Under the pieces are notes generated by a model, which made no database searches, had not been told where the DNA came from, and worked only from the letters and a program-made list of their open reading frames with translations. This document shows, piece after piece, positions 1 through 8,407 of a DNA stretch of 64,000 nt. Source of the DNA: Paenibacillus sp. FSL R5-0517 (lineage in GTDB: Bacteria > Bacillota > Bacilli > Paenibacillales > Paenibacillaceae); contig NZ_CP150235.1 in the NCBI RefSeq assembly GCF_037974355.1, positions 4,712,001 through 4,776,000 on the forward strand, read 5' to 3'. Each line of letters starts with the position of its first letter. Within the stretch, counting starts at the first letter, position 1. Made by a program: the position numbers and the translations under genes.

Positions 1-337
1 ACGTATTTACAAATGTAACGTCTGGACAAAGCGCTGTAACTCCCATGAGGAAACGAAGTACAGCACCCGCATTCCCCACATTCAGCTCACGCACATCACG
101 GGGATGACTGCCGAAGCCCTTGATCACAATCTTGCTGTCGTCTTCTTCAAGTTCAGCCCCAAGATCACGAATACATCTGCGCATGGCGTCACTGTCTTCA
201 CTGTGTGCCGGGAAATGAATGGTACTTGTGCCTTCTGCCAGCGCAGCAGCCAGCAAATAACGGGTAGTGTAGTTTTTGGAGGACAGAGCCCCGATTTCCC
301 CGTTCAGAGTGGGGGTTGGTTTAACAATAACGTCCAT
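1..337 (-). CDS. aroA: 3-phosphoshikimate 1-carboxyvinyltransferase (EPSP synthase), N-terminal part
   Basis: Transfers enolpyruvate from PEP to shikimate-3-phosphate, the sixth step of the shikimate pathway, in the cytoplasm. The visible first 112 residues begin MDVIVKPTPTLNGEI and contain SKNYTTRYLLAAALAEG, the substrate-binding segment of the family (usually SKSxxxRALxLAALAxG), followed by LNVGNAGAVLRFL, the glycine-rich PEP-binding loop (usually NxGTxxRF). The ATG at 337 follows GAAGGAG at good spacing. The gene runs off the left edge of the window, so the truncation is artificial. Shikimate kinase lies about 0.9 kb away on the same strand, separated by a rhodanese gene on the other strand. 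The first Lys-Asn in SKNY is a mild departure from the usual SKS. Family assignment is firm; the rest of the protein cannot be seen. Confidence 0.93.
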   Translation of the reverse strand, partial: MDVIVKPTPTLNGEIGALSSKNYTTRYLLAAALAEGTSTIHFPAHSEDSDAMRRCIRDLGAELEEDDSKIVIKGFGSHPRDVRELNVGNAGAVLRFLMGVTALCPDVTFVNT

Positions 338-443
338 GGATGAAATTCTCCTTCATTGATTATATTGTCGCCAAATTGACATTCCGTGTATCGCTTGGGT
401 ATCATTATAGGCGTTAAGTCCATACAGAAAAGAGGACCTGAAT

Positions 444-749
444 ATGACACAAATAGCTGAAATTGAAACGTCTGAGCTGCGCCGCCGTTTACAGGCGGGA
501 GAGAAGCTGCAGATGATAGACGTCCGCGAGGACGATGAAGTCGCGCAAGGCATGATCGAAGGAGCCAAGCATATCCCGCTTGGACAGATTCCGGACCGAC
601 TGTCTGAGATTGAGAAGTCAGGCGAGATCGTAATCATCTGTCGTAGCGGTTACCGCAGTGAGCGTGCCTGTGAATATCTGCAGCAACTGGGATACGAAGG
701 CTGTACAAACATGGTCGGCGGTATGCTTCAGTGGCAACAGGAAGACTAG
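444..749 (+). CDS. single-domain rhodanese-like sulfurtransferase
   Basis: A 101-residue stand-alone rhodanese domain, likely cytoplasmic, that would carry a persulfide on its active-site cysteine and pass sulfur to thiophilic acceptors. The active-site loop CRSGYR is at residues 66-71 (Cys66), preceded by the MIDVRE strand (about 24-29) and GAKHIPLG (40-47), all hallmarks of the family, and followed by the NMVGGMLQW end motif. The length matches GlpE/YqhL-type single-domain proteins. The ATG at 444 follows AGAGGACCTGAAT. It is transcribed divergently from aroA and converges on aroK. There is no partner gene that fixes its physiological acceptor. Confidence 0.9.
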   Translation: MTQIAEIETSELRRRLQAGEKLQMIDVREDDEVAQGMIEGAKHIPLGQIPDRLSEIEKSGEIVIICRSGYRSERACEYLQQLGYEGCTNMVGGMLQWQQED

Positions 750-817
750 AGTAATCTGGAGCGGATCGAAGTCATAGGTAACTTTAGACCTCTAACCTAC
801 TCTGCTCCTAGAAACGG

Positions 818-841
818 ACGGGCCAATATGGCCCGTTTTGT
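818..841 (+). terminator. intrinsic terminator after the rhodanese gene
   Basis: A 7-bp perfect stem ACGGGCC/GGCCCGT with an AATAT loop is followed by TTTTG. It lies 70 bases after the rhodanese stop and before the convergent aroK stop. Confidence 0.7.
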
Positions 842-890
842 TATATCTGCCACCACATCTATCAACCATCAAACTTCGATGATAACAAGC

Positions 891-1400
891 TTAGACGCGG
901 TAATGCGCTAAAATTAAACGAGTCACTTCAGCAGCGGATAACTCGGTTGTATCCACCGTATAATGTGCAAACCGGTATGCGTCTTTCCGCTCTTCCATTA
1001 TCGTCTTGATGCGTTCCTCTGCATTGCCTGCAAGAAGCGGACGATTGTCGCAGCCGCTAACACGCTCCACAATCACTGCCGGATCAGCAGTCAGAGCAAC
1101 AACCCAACCATTTTCCAACATCACGTCACAATTATCCGAACGCAGCACCACGCCACCTCCGGTCGCTATGACCTGTGACTTTTTCTCCAGTACCGAACAC
1201 AGCATGCGGCTCTCGGCATCACGGAAATATGTCTCTCCCTTGCTGGTGAACAGTTCCGGAATCGCACAGCCTTCTTCTTTTTCCACCGCGGCGTCCACAT
1301 CAATCAATCGGTAACCAAGCTCGCGGGCGAGCATGTCAGCGACGGTTGATTTGCCGGTTCCCATCATGCCGATGAGAATAATATTGTTAGACTTGCTCAA
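891..1400 (-). CDS. aroK: shikimate kinase
   Basis: Phosphorylates shikimate at O3 with ATP, supplying the substrate used by the neighbouring aroA product. Walker A GMMGTGKS lies near residues 11-18, the shikimate-binding DVD near 34-36, YFRDAESR with the binding Arg and Glu near 59-66, the GGG loop near 81-83, and the lid Arg in NRPLL near 119-123. About 169 residues is normal for the family. A GTG at 1409 is possible but sits one base from AAAGGAG. The TTG at 1400 (MSKSNNIILIG) is eight bases from it and is preferred. A strong terminator lies between this gene and gnd, so aroK probably has its own promoter. Confidence 0.93.
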   Translation of the reverse strand: MSKSNNIILIGMMGTGKSTVADMLARELGYRLIDVDAAVEKEEGCAIPELFTSKGETYFRDAESRMLCSVLEKKSQVIATGGGVVLRSDNCDVMLENGWVVALTADPAVIVERVSGCDNRPLLAGNAEERIKTIMEERKDAYRFAHYTVDTTELSAAEVTRLILAHYRV

Positions 1401-1480
1401 GGTGTACACTCCTTTAATTCAAGCAATTCGTGAGCACTTTTGTCCTATCATAACACAGCCCTGCGGACTGGGAAAGACCA

Positions 1481-1531
1481 AAAGAGGCCTGGCGTTAACC
1501 GGCAATCACCGGAACGCCAAACCTCTTTTAA
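1481..1531 (-). terminator. terminator of gnd
   Basis: Long interrupted stem: AAAGAGG pairs with CCTCTTT, GGCGTT with AACGCC and CCGG with CCGG. It lies about 70 bases downstream of the gnd stop and has U residues on the minus strand. Confidence 0.8.
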
Positions 1532-1601
1532 GCCTCTTAGCAGGCCAAATCTGCCACTTTAAGACGCTCAACCCAAATCTCATCGATTCGTATAGGTGGT
1601 A

Positions 1602-3011
1602 CTACTCCATCCAGTTGTGGTGGAAGCTGCCTTCTTTGTCCACACGTTTGAACGTGTGAGCACCAAAGTAGTCACGTTGTGCTTGCAGCAAGTTTGCTGG
1701 CAAACGCTCTGTACGGTAGCTGTCGTAGTAAGACAATGCACTGGAGAAACCAGGTACGGGAACACCCTGTTTTACAGCAGCCGCTACAACTTCACGCCAT
1801 GCGCCTTGATATGACTCAACGATGTTTTGGAAGTAAGGATCCAAGAGCAAGTTTTTCAGAGCTGCGTCTTTATCATAAGCTTCCTTGATGTTTTGCAGGA
1901 ACTGCGAACGGATGATACATCCACCGCGGAAGATCATGGCAATGTTGCCGTATTTCAGATCCCAGCCATACTCATCGGAAGCTGCACGCATTTGTGCAAA
2001 TCCTTGTGCATAGGATACGATTTTACTTGCAAACAATGCTTTACGAACGTTCTCGATGAACGCTTTTTTGTCGCCAGAGAATGCTTCAGTTGCTGGTCCA
2101 CTCAGGATTTTGCTAGCTGCTACACGCTCGTCCTTCATGGCAGACAGGAAACGGGAGAATACGGATTCTGTAATCATGGACAATGGAACGCCGAGATCCA
2201 GCGCACTTTGGCTTGTCCATTTACCAGTTCCTTTTTGTCCTGCCGCGTCCAGAATAACGTCAACCATTGGTTTGCCTGTTTCTGGATCATATTTGGAGAA
2301 GATATCTGCTGTGATTTCGATCAGATAACTATCCAGCTCTCCTTGATTCCATTCCGTAAAGATCGCATGAAGCTCTTCAACGGAAACGTTCAATACGGAT
2401 TTGAGCAAGTGGTACGCTTCACCGATCAACTGCATATCTCCGTACTCAATACCGTTATGCACCATTTTCACATAGTGTCCGGCACCATCAGGTCCAATAT
2501 ATGTACAACATGGATCGTCACCGACATGGGCTGAAATCGCCGTCAGGATCGGTTCAACCAGTTTATAGGCACTTTCCTGTCCACCAGGCATGATGGAAGG
2601 GCCATTCAGTGCGCCTTCTTCACCACCGGATACACCTGTACCGATGAAGCGAATGCCTTTGTCTTCCAACTCTTTACTGCGACGTTGCGTGTCAGGGAAG
2701 TATGCGTTTCCTCCATCGATGATGATATCACCCTCATCCAGGTGAGGAAGCAGTTGTTCAATGGTAGCGTCGGTCGCTTTGCCTGCTTGTACCATGATCA
2801 AAATTTTGCGCGGGGATTCCAGGGAGGCTACGAACTCTTCAATGGAGAATGAACCTGTCAGGTTTTTACCTTCAGCTTCTTTCAGAAGATCATTGGTTTT
2901 CTCGGGGGAACGGTTATATACCGATACTGAGAAACCTTTGCTTTCAATGTTAAGGGCCAAATTTTTGCCCATGACAGCCAGGCCAATCACGCCAATTTGT
3001 TGTTTTGTCAT
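1602..3011 (-). CDS. gnd: 6-phosphogluconate dehydrogenase, decarboxylating
   Basis: Oxidatively decarboxylates 6-phosphogluconate to ribulose-5-phosphate with NADP+ in the oxidative pentose phosphate pathway. It begins MTKQQIGVIGLAVMGKNLAL, a Rossmann nucleotide-binding turn. Further signatures are VSGGEEGA with GPSIMPGG (substrate site), GAGHYVKMVHNGIEYGDMQ (catalytic Lys and substrate residues) and the C-terminal DYFGAHTFKR tail that reaches across the dimer. About 469 residues is the usual length of the long form. An in-frame upstream ATG at 3035 exists, but GGAGGACCAG sits immediately before the ATG at 3011, which is therefore chosen. The gene is monocistronic, flanked by a terminator downstream and a divergent gene upstream. 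Confidence 0.96.
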   Translation of the reverse strand: MTKQQIGVIGLAVMGKNLALNIESKGFSVSVYNRSPEKTNDLLKEAEGKNLTGSFSIEEFVASLESPRKILIMVQAGKATDATIEQLLPHLDEGDIIIDGGNAYFPDTQRRSKELEDKGIRFIGTGVSGGEEGALNGPSIMPGGQESAYKLVEPILTAISAHVGDDPCCTYIGPDGAGHYVKMVHNGIEYGDMQLIGEAYHLLKSVLNVSVEELHAIFTEWNQGELDSYLIEITADIFSKYDPETGKPMVDVILDAAGQKGTGKWTSQSALDLGVPLSMITESVFSRFLSAMKDERVAASKILSGPATEAFSGDKKAFIENVRKALFASKIVSYAQGFAQMRAASDEYGWDLKYGNIAMIFRGGCIIRSQFLQNIKEAYDKDAALKNLLLDPYFQNIVESYQGAWREVVAAAVKQGVPVPGFSSALSYYDSYRTERLPANLLQAQRDYFGAHTFKRVDKEGSFHHNWME

Positions 3012-3273
3012 CTGGTCCTCCATCCTTTGCTCCAATTAATTTTATTGAAATAAATTCTCAACAATACTCCCATTTTAACGGTTTTATGTATAGAAGTGAA
3101 CCCCGTGACACAGCTACGCAACGAGAAAACAACCCAATCTGCTGAGGTGTTCATCGTATTTTCATAAATACAGTGGGGATCACTCTGTCTCATACCAAAG
3201 TAATCCAATATTGTACATCTGATGGTATAATTATACCCATTGAACCTGGACTCAAGAAGGAGGAGCATAACAC

Positions 3274-3879
3274 ATGGCGTGGGAACAGCTTTCAAAGCAA
3301 GAACAATTTTCAATGGATATTCGCAGAACCTTTTTGCTGGGGTCTTATATCAATGAATGGGGTATGCCAGAGCTCAGAACCGTTCTTTCGAAGCCGAACC
3401 GAGGCATTTATATCGAAATTTATTATTTCCCTCCCACCGCGCATGCAGACATCGCCAGATTCGCAACAGTCGGATTGTCTCAGGCATGTCGTCCATCAGG
3501 AGAGAAGGTCGCGTCGGAATGGATGCTCGCGCTGCAATCCAATCTCGGTGGTGAGAGTGTGGAGCGTGTGAACTCCTATATGGCCGATCTAATCTCCCAT
3601 CACATCGAAAATGTACCGGATTCAACGGTTCCGCGTGTGATGACACCGAGCGAATTAGCACCCTCCCGATGGACCGTAACCGCCTTTCTCCTCGATGAAT
3701 TGCGAGGCGAAAGCGAATCCCTGGAACAGATATACGTTGGCCATGAAACGATTCCGTTACTATGGGCCATCCCCATCACCTCATATGAAGCCAATCTCTT
3801 GTTATCCGTAGGATTGGATGAATTCGATGCCTTCATTGAAAGCTCGGAACACTCTATCATTGACCCTTGTCGTCCCTAA
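3274..3879 (+). CDS. suppressor-of-fused (SUFU) domain-like protein
   Basis: A 201-residue soluble protein with no signal peptide or membrane segment. Recognisable pieces are GRGIYIEIYYFPPTAHADIARFATVGLS in the middle and LLWAIPITSYEANLLLSVGLDEF at the end. This pattern (a strand with an F/L-x-PP turn, then W-x-xPIT-E) resembles the SUFU-type domain that many bacteria carry as a single cytoplasmic protein, often among immunity-type families. No biochemical role is established for the bacterial versions. The ATG at 3274 follows GGAGGAGCATAACAC. The gene stands alone, divergent from gnd. Domain assignment is from memory of the family pattern and is moderately sure. Confidence 0.62.
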   Translation: MAWEQLSKQEQFSMDIRRTFLLGSYINEWGMPELRTVLSKPNRGIYIEIYYFPPTAHADIARFATVGLSQACRPSGEKVASEWMLALQSNLGGESVERVNSYMADLISHHIENVPDSTVPRVMTPSELAPSRWTVTAFLLDELRGESESLEQIYVGHETIPLLWAIPITSYEANLLLSVGLDEFDAFIESSEHSIIDPCRP

Positions 3880-3894
3880 TGCCCTCTACATACA

Positions 3895-3922
3895 AATAAA
3901 ACCCTGGCTTGCGCCAGGGTTT
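3895..3922 (-). terminator. terminator between convergent genes
   Basis: An 8-bp perfect stem ACCCTGGC/GCCAGGGT with loop TTGC. The minus-strand side is followed by TTTTATTT, so it mainly serves the minus-strand gene ending at 3985. The plus-strand side has only a short T run. Confidence 0.7.
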
Positions 3923-3984
3923 GGATATGAGTTGATGTTTTTTTCGAGAACAGTTTTCATTCACCTTACAGCGTTAACCGTTCC

Positions 3985-4584
3985 TCAACCTTCCAACATT
4001 AATAGATGTCCGGACAGTTGTTTTAAGACTTCACGGCAAGCATTTGCTTTGTCTACATTATCCGTCTGTATGGCAGTGTGGAGACGCTCCAATTCATCGT
4101 CCACTTCCATGCGCAACAACATGAGCCTTTCCTCGCCTTCGCGCGAGAGGAACATTTCTTCCATCTCTTCCGCCGTCGGCGCAGGTTCTTTTTGAAAGAT
4201 TACACGTTGCTTGAACCCGGAAACTTCCACGAGGCGAATCACTTCACCGAATAAAATGTTCTCCACCGTCATCTGCTGATCCTTAAACCGCTTCACAACT
4301 GCATGCCCGCGTGTATCTCCAATCAGCTTCTCCAGCCATTCTGCAAGCTTTGCGTCCTTAATGATGTAATCCCCAGTCATCTTATAGTTCCCCGTGCGTG
4401 TCTGTTGAAAGCGGAGCTTTACCAGCTTGCGGCCGGTCCGGACTGACAGTATAAAAAAGGATTCGTCCTCGCTCCAATATAGTGAATATCCCTCACGAAT
4501 AAGGTCTCTGATCAAATTTTGGATATGCCGACGGTTGAACCGCAGCTCCAGATTGCAATATTCAACTTCATAACTCTTATTCAC
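3985..4584 (-). CDS. conserved hypothetical protein, nucleotide/RNA-binding-like but unassigned
   Basis: I do not recognise a named family. The product is about 199 residues, soluble and rich in charged residues. An N-terminal alpha/beta part (VEYCNLELRFNRRHIQNLI ... SLYWSEDESFFILSVRTGRKLVKLRF) is followed by a helical C-terminal half with acidic stretches (PTAEEMEEMFLSREGEERL) and a final helix pair. The start is taken as GTG at 4584 because GGAGGGAG sits directly upstream; another GTG at 4635 is in frame but lacks a good ribosome binding site. The gene is followed by its own terminator and has no operon partner. The protein could be a small regulatory or scaffold protein. Confidence 0.6.
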   Translation of the reverse strand: MNKSYEVEYCNLELRFNRRHIQNLIRDLIREGYSLYWSEDESFFILSVRTGRKLVKLRFQQTRTGNYKMTGDYIIKDAKLAEWLEKLIGDTRGHAVVKRFKDQQMTVENILFGEVIRLVEVSGFKQRVIFQKEPAPTAEEMEEMFLSREGEERLMLLRMEVDDELERLHTAIQTDNVDKANACREVLKQLSGHLLMLEG

Positions 4585-4783
4585 GGCACTCCCTCCATCT
4601 GTACCGGATCTGCTCCGGCCCTCGTCTTCAATCACTTCTACTCAATCGGCTTACCCTATTTTATACTTCATTTTATGTAAGGGTACTTGGTTATTTGACT
4701 ATTTTTCACCGAAAGGACGGCAGCACTACAGCTTTCCGCAAGCGCACAGGGGCAAGCCCCCGATTTTCATGTTATAACAGACA

Positions 4784-4832
4784 TCAAAAAGGGAGCTCCA
4801 CAACCATGAAGGTTGACGGAACTCCCTTTTTT
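4784..4832 (-). terminator. terminator of the MFS gene
   Basis: Minus-strand hairpin in which GGGAG pairs with CTCCC and CAACC with GGTTG around a TTCAT loop. It is followed by TTTTT immediately downstream of the MFS stop at 4838. Confidence 0.8.
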
Positions 4833-4837
4833 CTATT

Positions 4838-6133
4838 TTATTTGGCTGGAGCGGTGCGAAACGGATTGCGGGATAGTACAAAATGTACTACGGCAAGTCC
4901 TGCCATGACGACGGCACTGCCAATGAATGGTGCCGGATGGCTAACGTGGTCCCACAACAATCCGGAAACAATAGGACCTACAACCATACCCGATCCCTGC
5001 AAAGTGAGGAAGAATCCCCAGATCGCTCCCCGCTCCCCTTTGGGAATCAGTGTGGCTACAAACGCATTCCAGGCGGGCAGAATCATGGCATAACTGACGC
5101 CCACCAACATAACAACACCAAAGACTACCGGAATGGATGTTATGGAGGAAAATGCGAACAGACTTGCTGACGCCATCAAAAAACCAACGTTCAGGAACGG
5201 TTTCGTACCAAACCTGTCTACCATTTTACCTACAGGCAGTAACGCAATAACAGTTATTCCACCCCCCGCAATCAACAACAAACTATACAGGTTGGGTGAG
5301 ATATGCAGGTCTGTGCGTGTATATAGCGTAATTACTGGACTGAGCAGCCCAATGACAAACGACTGCATAAACAAGGCAGGATACACTAACGGATTAACAT
5401 TAAGCGTGCTGCGAACCCGCTGCAGTGTGCCCTTCACACTCTTTTGCAGTCGGATGAACGGCGTGAGCAAGTTTGGTTTGGCTGGATATTTCACATCTCG
5501 ATTCTTCGCCGCTTGCTCGGCATGCTCCTCTCCTTCGACAATGACACGTCCAGGAAGAATCATGGCCACCAGAATAACGAGAATGGCACAACCCATCAAC
5601 ACAAGAAATATGGTGCGATAATCATGGTGCGTACGCTCCAGCAACCAGTTCATGCCAATTGGTCCAAGGCCTGTACCGCCCAGAGCGGCCATCTCCAGCG
5701 CTCCCATTGCTGTACCATTCTTGTTCTGTGGGCCTGACATCGCAGTCACCCCTGTCATGGCGCAAGGCCAGAGCGGTGACGTACCAATGCCAAGAATCAG
5801 ACAGGCCATAGCCAGTCCAAAGGCACTTTTGAGAAAAAGGATCATAATAACAGCGATTAAGGTACAGATTAGTGCTGTGACCATCGTTGCGCGGAATCCG
5901 ATCCGTTCTGCTGCCCAGCCGGAAGGCGCCCGGAACAGATTATCTCCCAGATATTGAAGAGCAAATGCCACACCAATGACGCCTGCGGACAGACCCAGAA
6001 TATTATCCATATACACGGGCAAAACGGCTACCAACAGCGCTCCTTTGATAATTTCAACTAGAAAAAGTGTCAGCCACATCGCGATAAAAAATGGAGACCG
6101 CAAAATTTTGGCTGGTTTTGTATCAGTTTGCAT
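4838..6133 (-). CDS. MFS transporter, 12 transmembrane segments
   Basis: A major facilitator superfamily permease in the cytoplasmic membrane; substrate unknown, an efflux role is plausible. About 431 residues with twelve hydrophobic segments in two halves. The loop 2-3 region carries APSGWAAERIGFRAT and the equivalent second-half loop GKMVDRFGTKPF, both versions of the MFS D/R-rich motif. A charged central loop (HAEQAAKNRDVKYPAKP) divides the halves. The start at 6133 (MQTDTK) follows AAAGGGGAAAAAG; an ATG at 6157 is possible but less well placed. The gene is divergent from speA across 165 bases that hold a small CAATTT/AAATTG dyad at 6210-6224. Confidence 0.85.
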   Translation of the reverse strand: MQTDTKPAKILRSPFFIAMWLTLFLVEIIKGALLVAVLPVYMDNILGLSAGVIGVAFALQYLGDNLFRAPSGWAAERIGFRATMVTALICTLIAVIMILFLKSAFGLAMACLILGIGTSPLWPCAMTGVTAMSGPQNKNGTAMGALEMAALGGTGLGPIGMNWLLERTHHDYRTIFLVLMGCAILVILVAMILPGRVIVEGEEHAEQAAKNRDVKYPAKPNLLTPFIRLQKSVKGTLQRVRSTLNVNPLVYPALFMQSFVIGLLSPVITLYTRTDLHISPNLYSLLLIAGGGITVIALLPVGKMVDRFGTKPFLNVGFLMASASLFAFSSITSIPVVFGVVMLVGVSYAMILPAWNAFVATLIPKGERGAIWGFFLTLQGSGMVVGPIVSGLLWDHVSHPAPFIGSAVVMAGLAVVHFVLSRNPFRTAPAK

Positions 6134-6237
6134 TCTTTTTCCCCTTTCGGCGTTCATTTACCTATTCCCTATCCTTAGTGTAACCGTGGGGAATGTGCCC
6201 AAATCTCGGCAATTTAAAAAATTGTCGATTATACCTG

Positions 6238-6265
6238 TTGCATTCGGGTCTTAATTTGCTATACT
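6238..6265 (+). promoter_or_regulatory. sigma-A-type promoter of the arginine decarboxylase gene
   Basis: TTGCAT (6238-6243) and TATACT (6260-6265) are separated by 16 bases, about 35 bases before the predicted start codon. Confidence 0.6.
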
Positions 6266-6298
6266 CATCTTTGTTTACCAATTTTATTAGGAAGGGTT

Positions 6299-7786
6299 GT
6301 GACAGCAATAATGAATCACCACCGTACGCCGCTGTTTACCGCTTTAAAAAATCATGCGGCACTCAATCCGGTACAGTTTCATATTCCGGGCCATAAAAAA
6401 GGATTGGGAGCGGATACCGAATTCCGTGAATTTATTGGCGATAATGCCTTCTCCATAGATTTGATTAACATCGCACCGCTGGATGACCTGCATCAGCCAA
6501 CCGGTGTCATTCAGGAAGCACAGATTTTGGCAGCAGATGCCTTCGGAGCCGATTATACCTATTTTAGTGTACAAGGCACAAGCAGTGCCATTATGACCAT
6601 GATTCTATCTGTATGCTCACCGGGTGACAAAATTATTGTGCCCCGTAATGTGCATAAATCGGTTCTGTCCGCCATTATTTTCTCAGGCGCCAAACCCGTA
6701 TTTGTTTCTCCTTCACAAGATGCCAATCTGGGTATTGACCATGGAGTGACCACACAGTCTATCCGCCGTGCACTTGAGCGTCATCCGGATGCCAAGGCAT
6801 TGCTTGTCATTAACCCGACCTATTACGGCGTAGTTACAGACCTAAAAGAAATTGTTGAGCTGGCACACAGCTACCAAGTCCCTGTACTTGTTGATGAAGC
6901 ACATGGCGTACTCATTCATTTCCATGAGGATCTGCCGTTGTCTGCGATGGCAGCAGGTGCCGATATGGCTGCAACCAGTGTTCACAAGCTTGGTGGCTCC
7001 ATGACACAGAGTTCCGTACTCAACCTGAACACGAAGAATGGATTCGTGAATCCACAGCGTGTACAGACGATCCTGAGTCTGCTCACCTCAACATCAACTT
7101 CATACATTTTGCTTGCTTCGCTCGACACATCCAGACGTAACCTGGCACTCCACGGTCGTGAGATTGCACAGAAGGCGATTGAACTAGCTGAGTTTGCCAG
7201 ACGTTCGATTAACGATATGGATGGACTGTATTGCTTCGGTAAAGAGCTGCTGGGTACGGAAGCGACCTTCAATTACGATCCAACCAAAGTTACGGTCCAT
7301 GTTCGCCATCTAGGTATTACAGGGTATGAGACCGAGAACTGGCTGCGTGAGCATTACAACATCGAGGTCGAACTTAGTGATATGTACAATATTCTGTGTC
7401 TCATCACGCCAGGAGATACGGACGACAGCGTGGATATCTTGCTGAACGCTCTGCAGGATCTCTCCCGTACCTATTATCAAGTGAACCCGGCTCATGAACT
7501 GGTGGTCAAAGTTCCGGATATTCCACAGTTGATGCTAACGCCACGTGATGCATTCTACGGTGATACCGAAGTGATTCCGTTTAAGGAATCCGCAGGACGT
7601 ATTATCTCGGAATTCATCTATGTCTATCCGCCAGGAATTCCGATCCTGTTACCGGGTGAAGTTATCACCCAAGAGAACATCGACTACATCATCGACCATG
7701 TCGAAGTTGGATTGCCTGTCAAAGGACCCGAAGATCGCAGCGTAACCAACGTTAAAGTGATCGTGGAAGCCGATGCCATTTTCTAA
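6299..7786 (+). CDS. speA: arginine decarboxylase (PLP-dependent, Orn/Lys/Arg decarboxylase class-I fold)
   Basis: Decarboxylates L-arginine to agmatine for polyamine synthesis. QFHIPGHKKG (27-36), the VDEAHG aspartate motif (198-203) and the PLP Schiff-base lysine in SVHKLGGSMTQSS (Lys230) are clear. The C-terminal third carries FYPPGIP-like VYPPGIPILLPGE, typical of this group. At 495 residues it is close to Bacillus SpeA and closely similar to it by eye; lysine decarboxylase is the main alternative. The start is ambiguous: GTG at 6299 is very close to GGAAGGG, while ATG at 6311 (MNHHRTPLF) fits homologues but is 14 bases away. A promoter and a strong terminator make it monocistronic. Confidence 0.9.
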   Translation: MTAIMNHHRTPLFTALKNHAALNPVQFHIPGHKKGLGADTEFREFIGDNAFSIDLINIAPLDDLHQPTGVIQEAQILAADAFGADYTYFSVQGTSSAIMTMILSVCSPGDKIIVPRNVHKSVLSAIIFSGAKPVFVSPSQDANLGIDHGVTTQSIRRALERHPDAKALLVINPTYYGVVTDLKEIVELAHSYQVPVLVDEAHGVLIHFHEDLPLSAMAAGADMAATSVHKLGGSMTQSSVLNLNTKNGFVNPQRVQTILSLLTSTSTSYILLASLDTSRRNLALHGREIAQKAIELAEFARRSINDMDGLYCFGKELLGTEATFNYDPTKVTVHVRHLGITGYETENWLREHYNIEVELSDMYNILCLITPGDTDDSVDILLNALQDLSRTYYQVNPAHELVVKVPDIPQLMLTPRDAFYGDTEVIPFKESAGRIISEFIYVYPPGIPILLPGEVITQENIDYIIDHVEVGLPVKGPEDRSVTNVKVIVEADAIF

Positions 7787-7822
7787 AACACCCCCTAGCG
7801 CTGAGCAGGGATAAACTTGAAG

Positions 7823-7853
7823 GGCCAAGCCTTACGCTTGGTCTTTTTTTTAT
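7823..7853 (+). terminator. terminator of the arginine decarboxylase gene
   Basis: An 8-bp stem GGCCAAGC/GCTTGGTC with a CTTAC loop, followed by eight T residues. Confidence 0.9.
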
Positions 7854-7935
7854 TTTGTCGGACAAGTGAGTTTGCATTTTCCCGTCTATTTCGTCGTTCA
7901 ATCAGGTCATAAACAGCTCGTCCACCTCTTTAAAA

Positions 7936-7968
7936 GCAAACAAAAGGCCCCCTGAAATCAAGGAGCCT
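7936..7968 (-). terminator. terminator of the DUF1292 gene
   Basis: Minus-strand stem AGGCTCC/GGGGCCT followed by TTTTGTTTG, 25 bases after the stop at 7993. Confidence 0.75.
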
Positions 7969-7992
7969 TCATGTTATGTTCCAAAAGAATGA

Positions 7993-8310
7993 CTATTCTT
8001 GTGATGCAACGAGTTCGTTGTAAGCCGCTTCAACGCGGTTCCACTCTTCTTCGTCTTCAATATTGTAGAGCACCATTTCCTCGTCTTCTTCTTCCATACG
8101 CAGGATGATGCCGTCAGCTTCAGGATTGTTACGTTCCAGCAGGAGCGCATAAACATGCTTCTCCACGTCAAACGTCTCCACCAAAACCATCTCCACGTCT
8201 TGGCCGTTCTCGTCTGTTAATGTGAGAAGGACTTCTTCATGCTCGTGGTCGTGGTCGTGGTCTTGCCCGCATCCGCAGCCATCGCCGTGTTCATGTGTGT
8301 GATCGCTCAT
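7993..8310 (-). CDS. DUF1292 family protein with a His-rich N-terminus
   Basis: A 105-residue acidic protein. Residues about 26-100 (VLLTLTDENGQDVEMVLVETFDVEKHVYALLLE ... MVLYNIEDEEEWNRVEAAYNEL) match the DUF1292 fold, widespread in Bacillota and often encoded near ruvX/yqgF or alone; its function is unknown. The first 24 residues are unusual: HTHEHGDGCGCGQDHDHDHEHE is rich in His, Cys and Asp and could bind metal, though this is inference. The ATG at 8310 follows CGAGGTATTTCA; an upstream in-frame ATG at 8382 has no ribosome binding site. The gene stands alone with its own terminator. Confidence 0.85.
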   Translation of the reverse strand: MSDHTHEHGDGCGCGQDHDHDHEHEEVLLTLTDENGQDVEMVLVETFDVEKHVYALLLERNNPEADGIILRMEEEDEEMVLYNIEDEEEWNRVEAAYNELVASQE

Positions 8311-8407
8311 TGAAATACCTCGCTTTATAAATAGAAATTGTGTAACCTTGCATATCGTAACATGTTCAATGACCCAGGTCAATTTAACTCACAGGGTTAT
8401 TTCCGCT

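Noticed and set aside
1..337. aroA as a pseudogene
   Set aside because: It is cut by the window edge and has a normal start and ribosome binding site.
1827..2534. 235-codon plus-strand frame opposite gnd
   Set aside because: Antisense to a highly conserved enzyme; the protein has no domain and odd composition.
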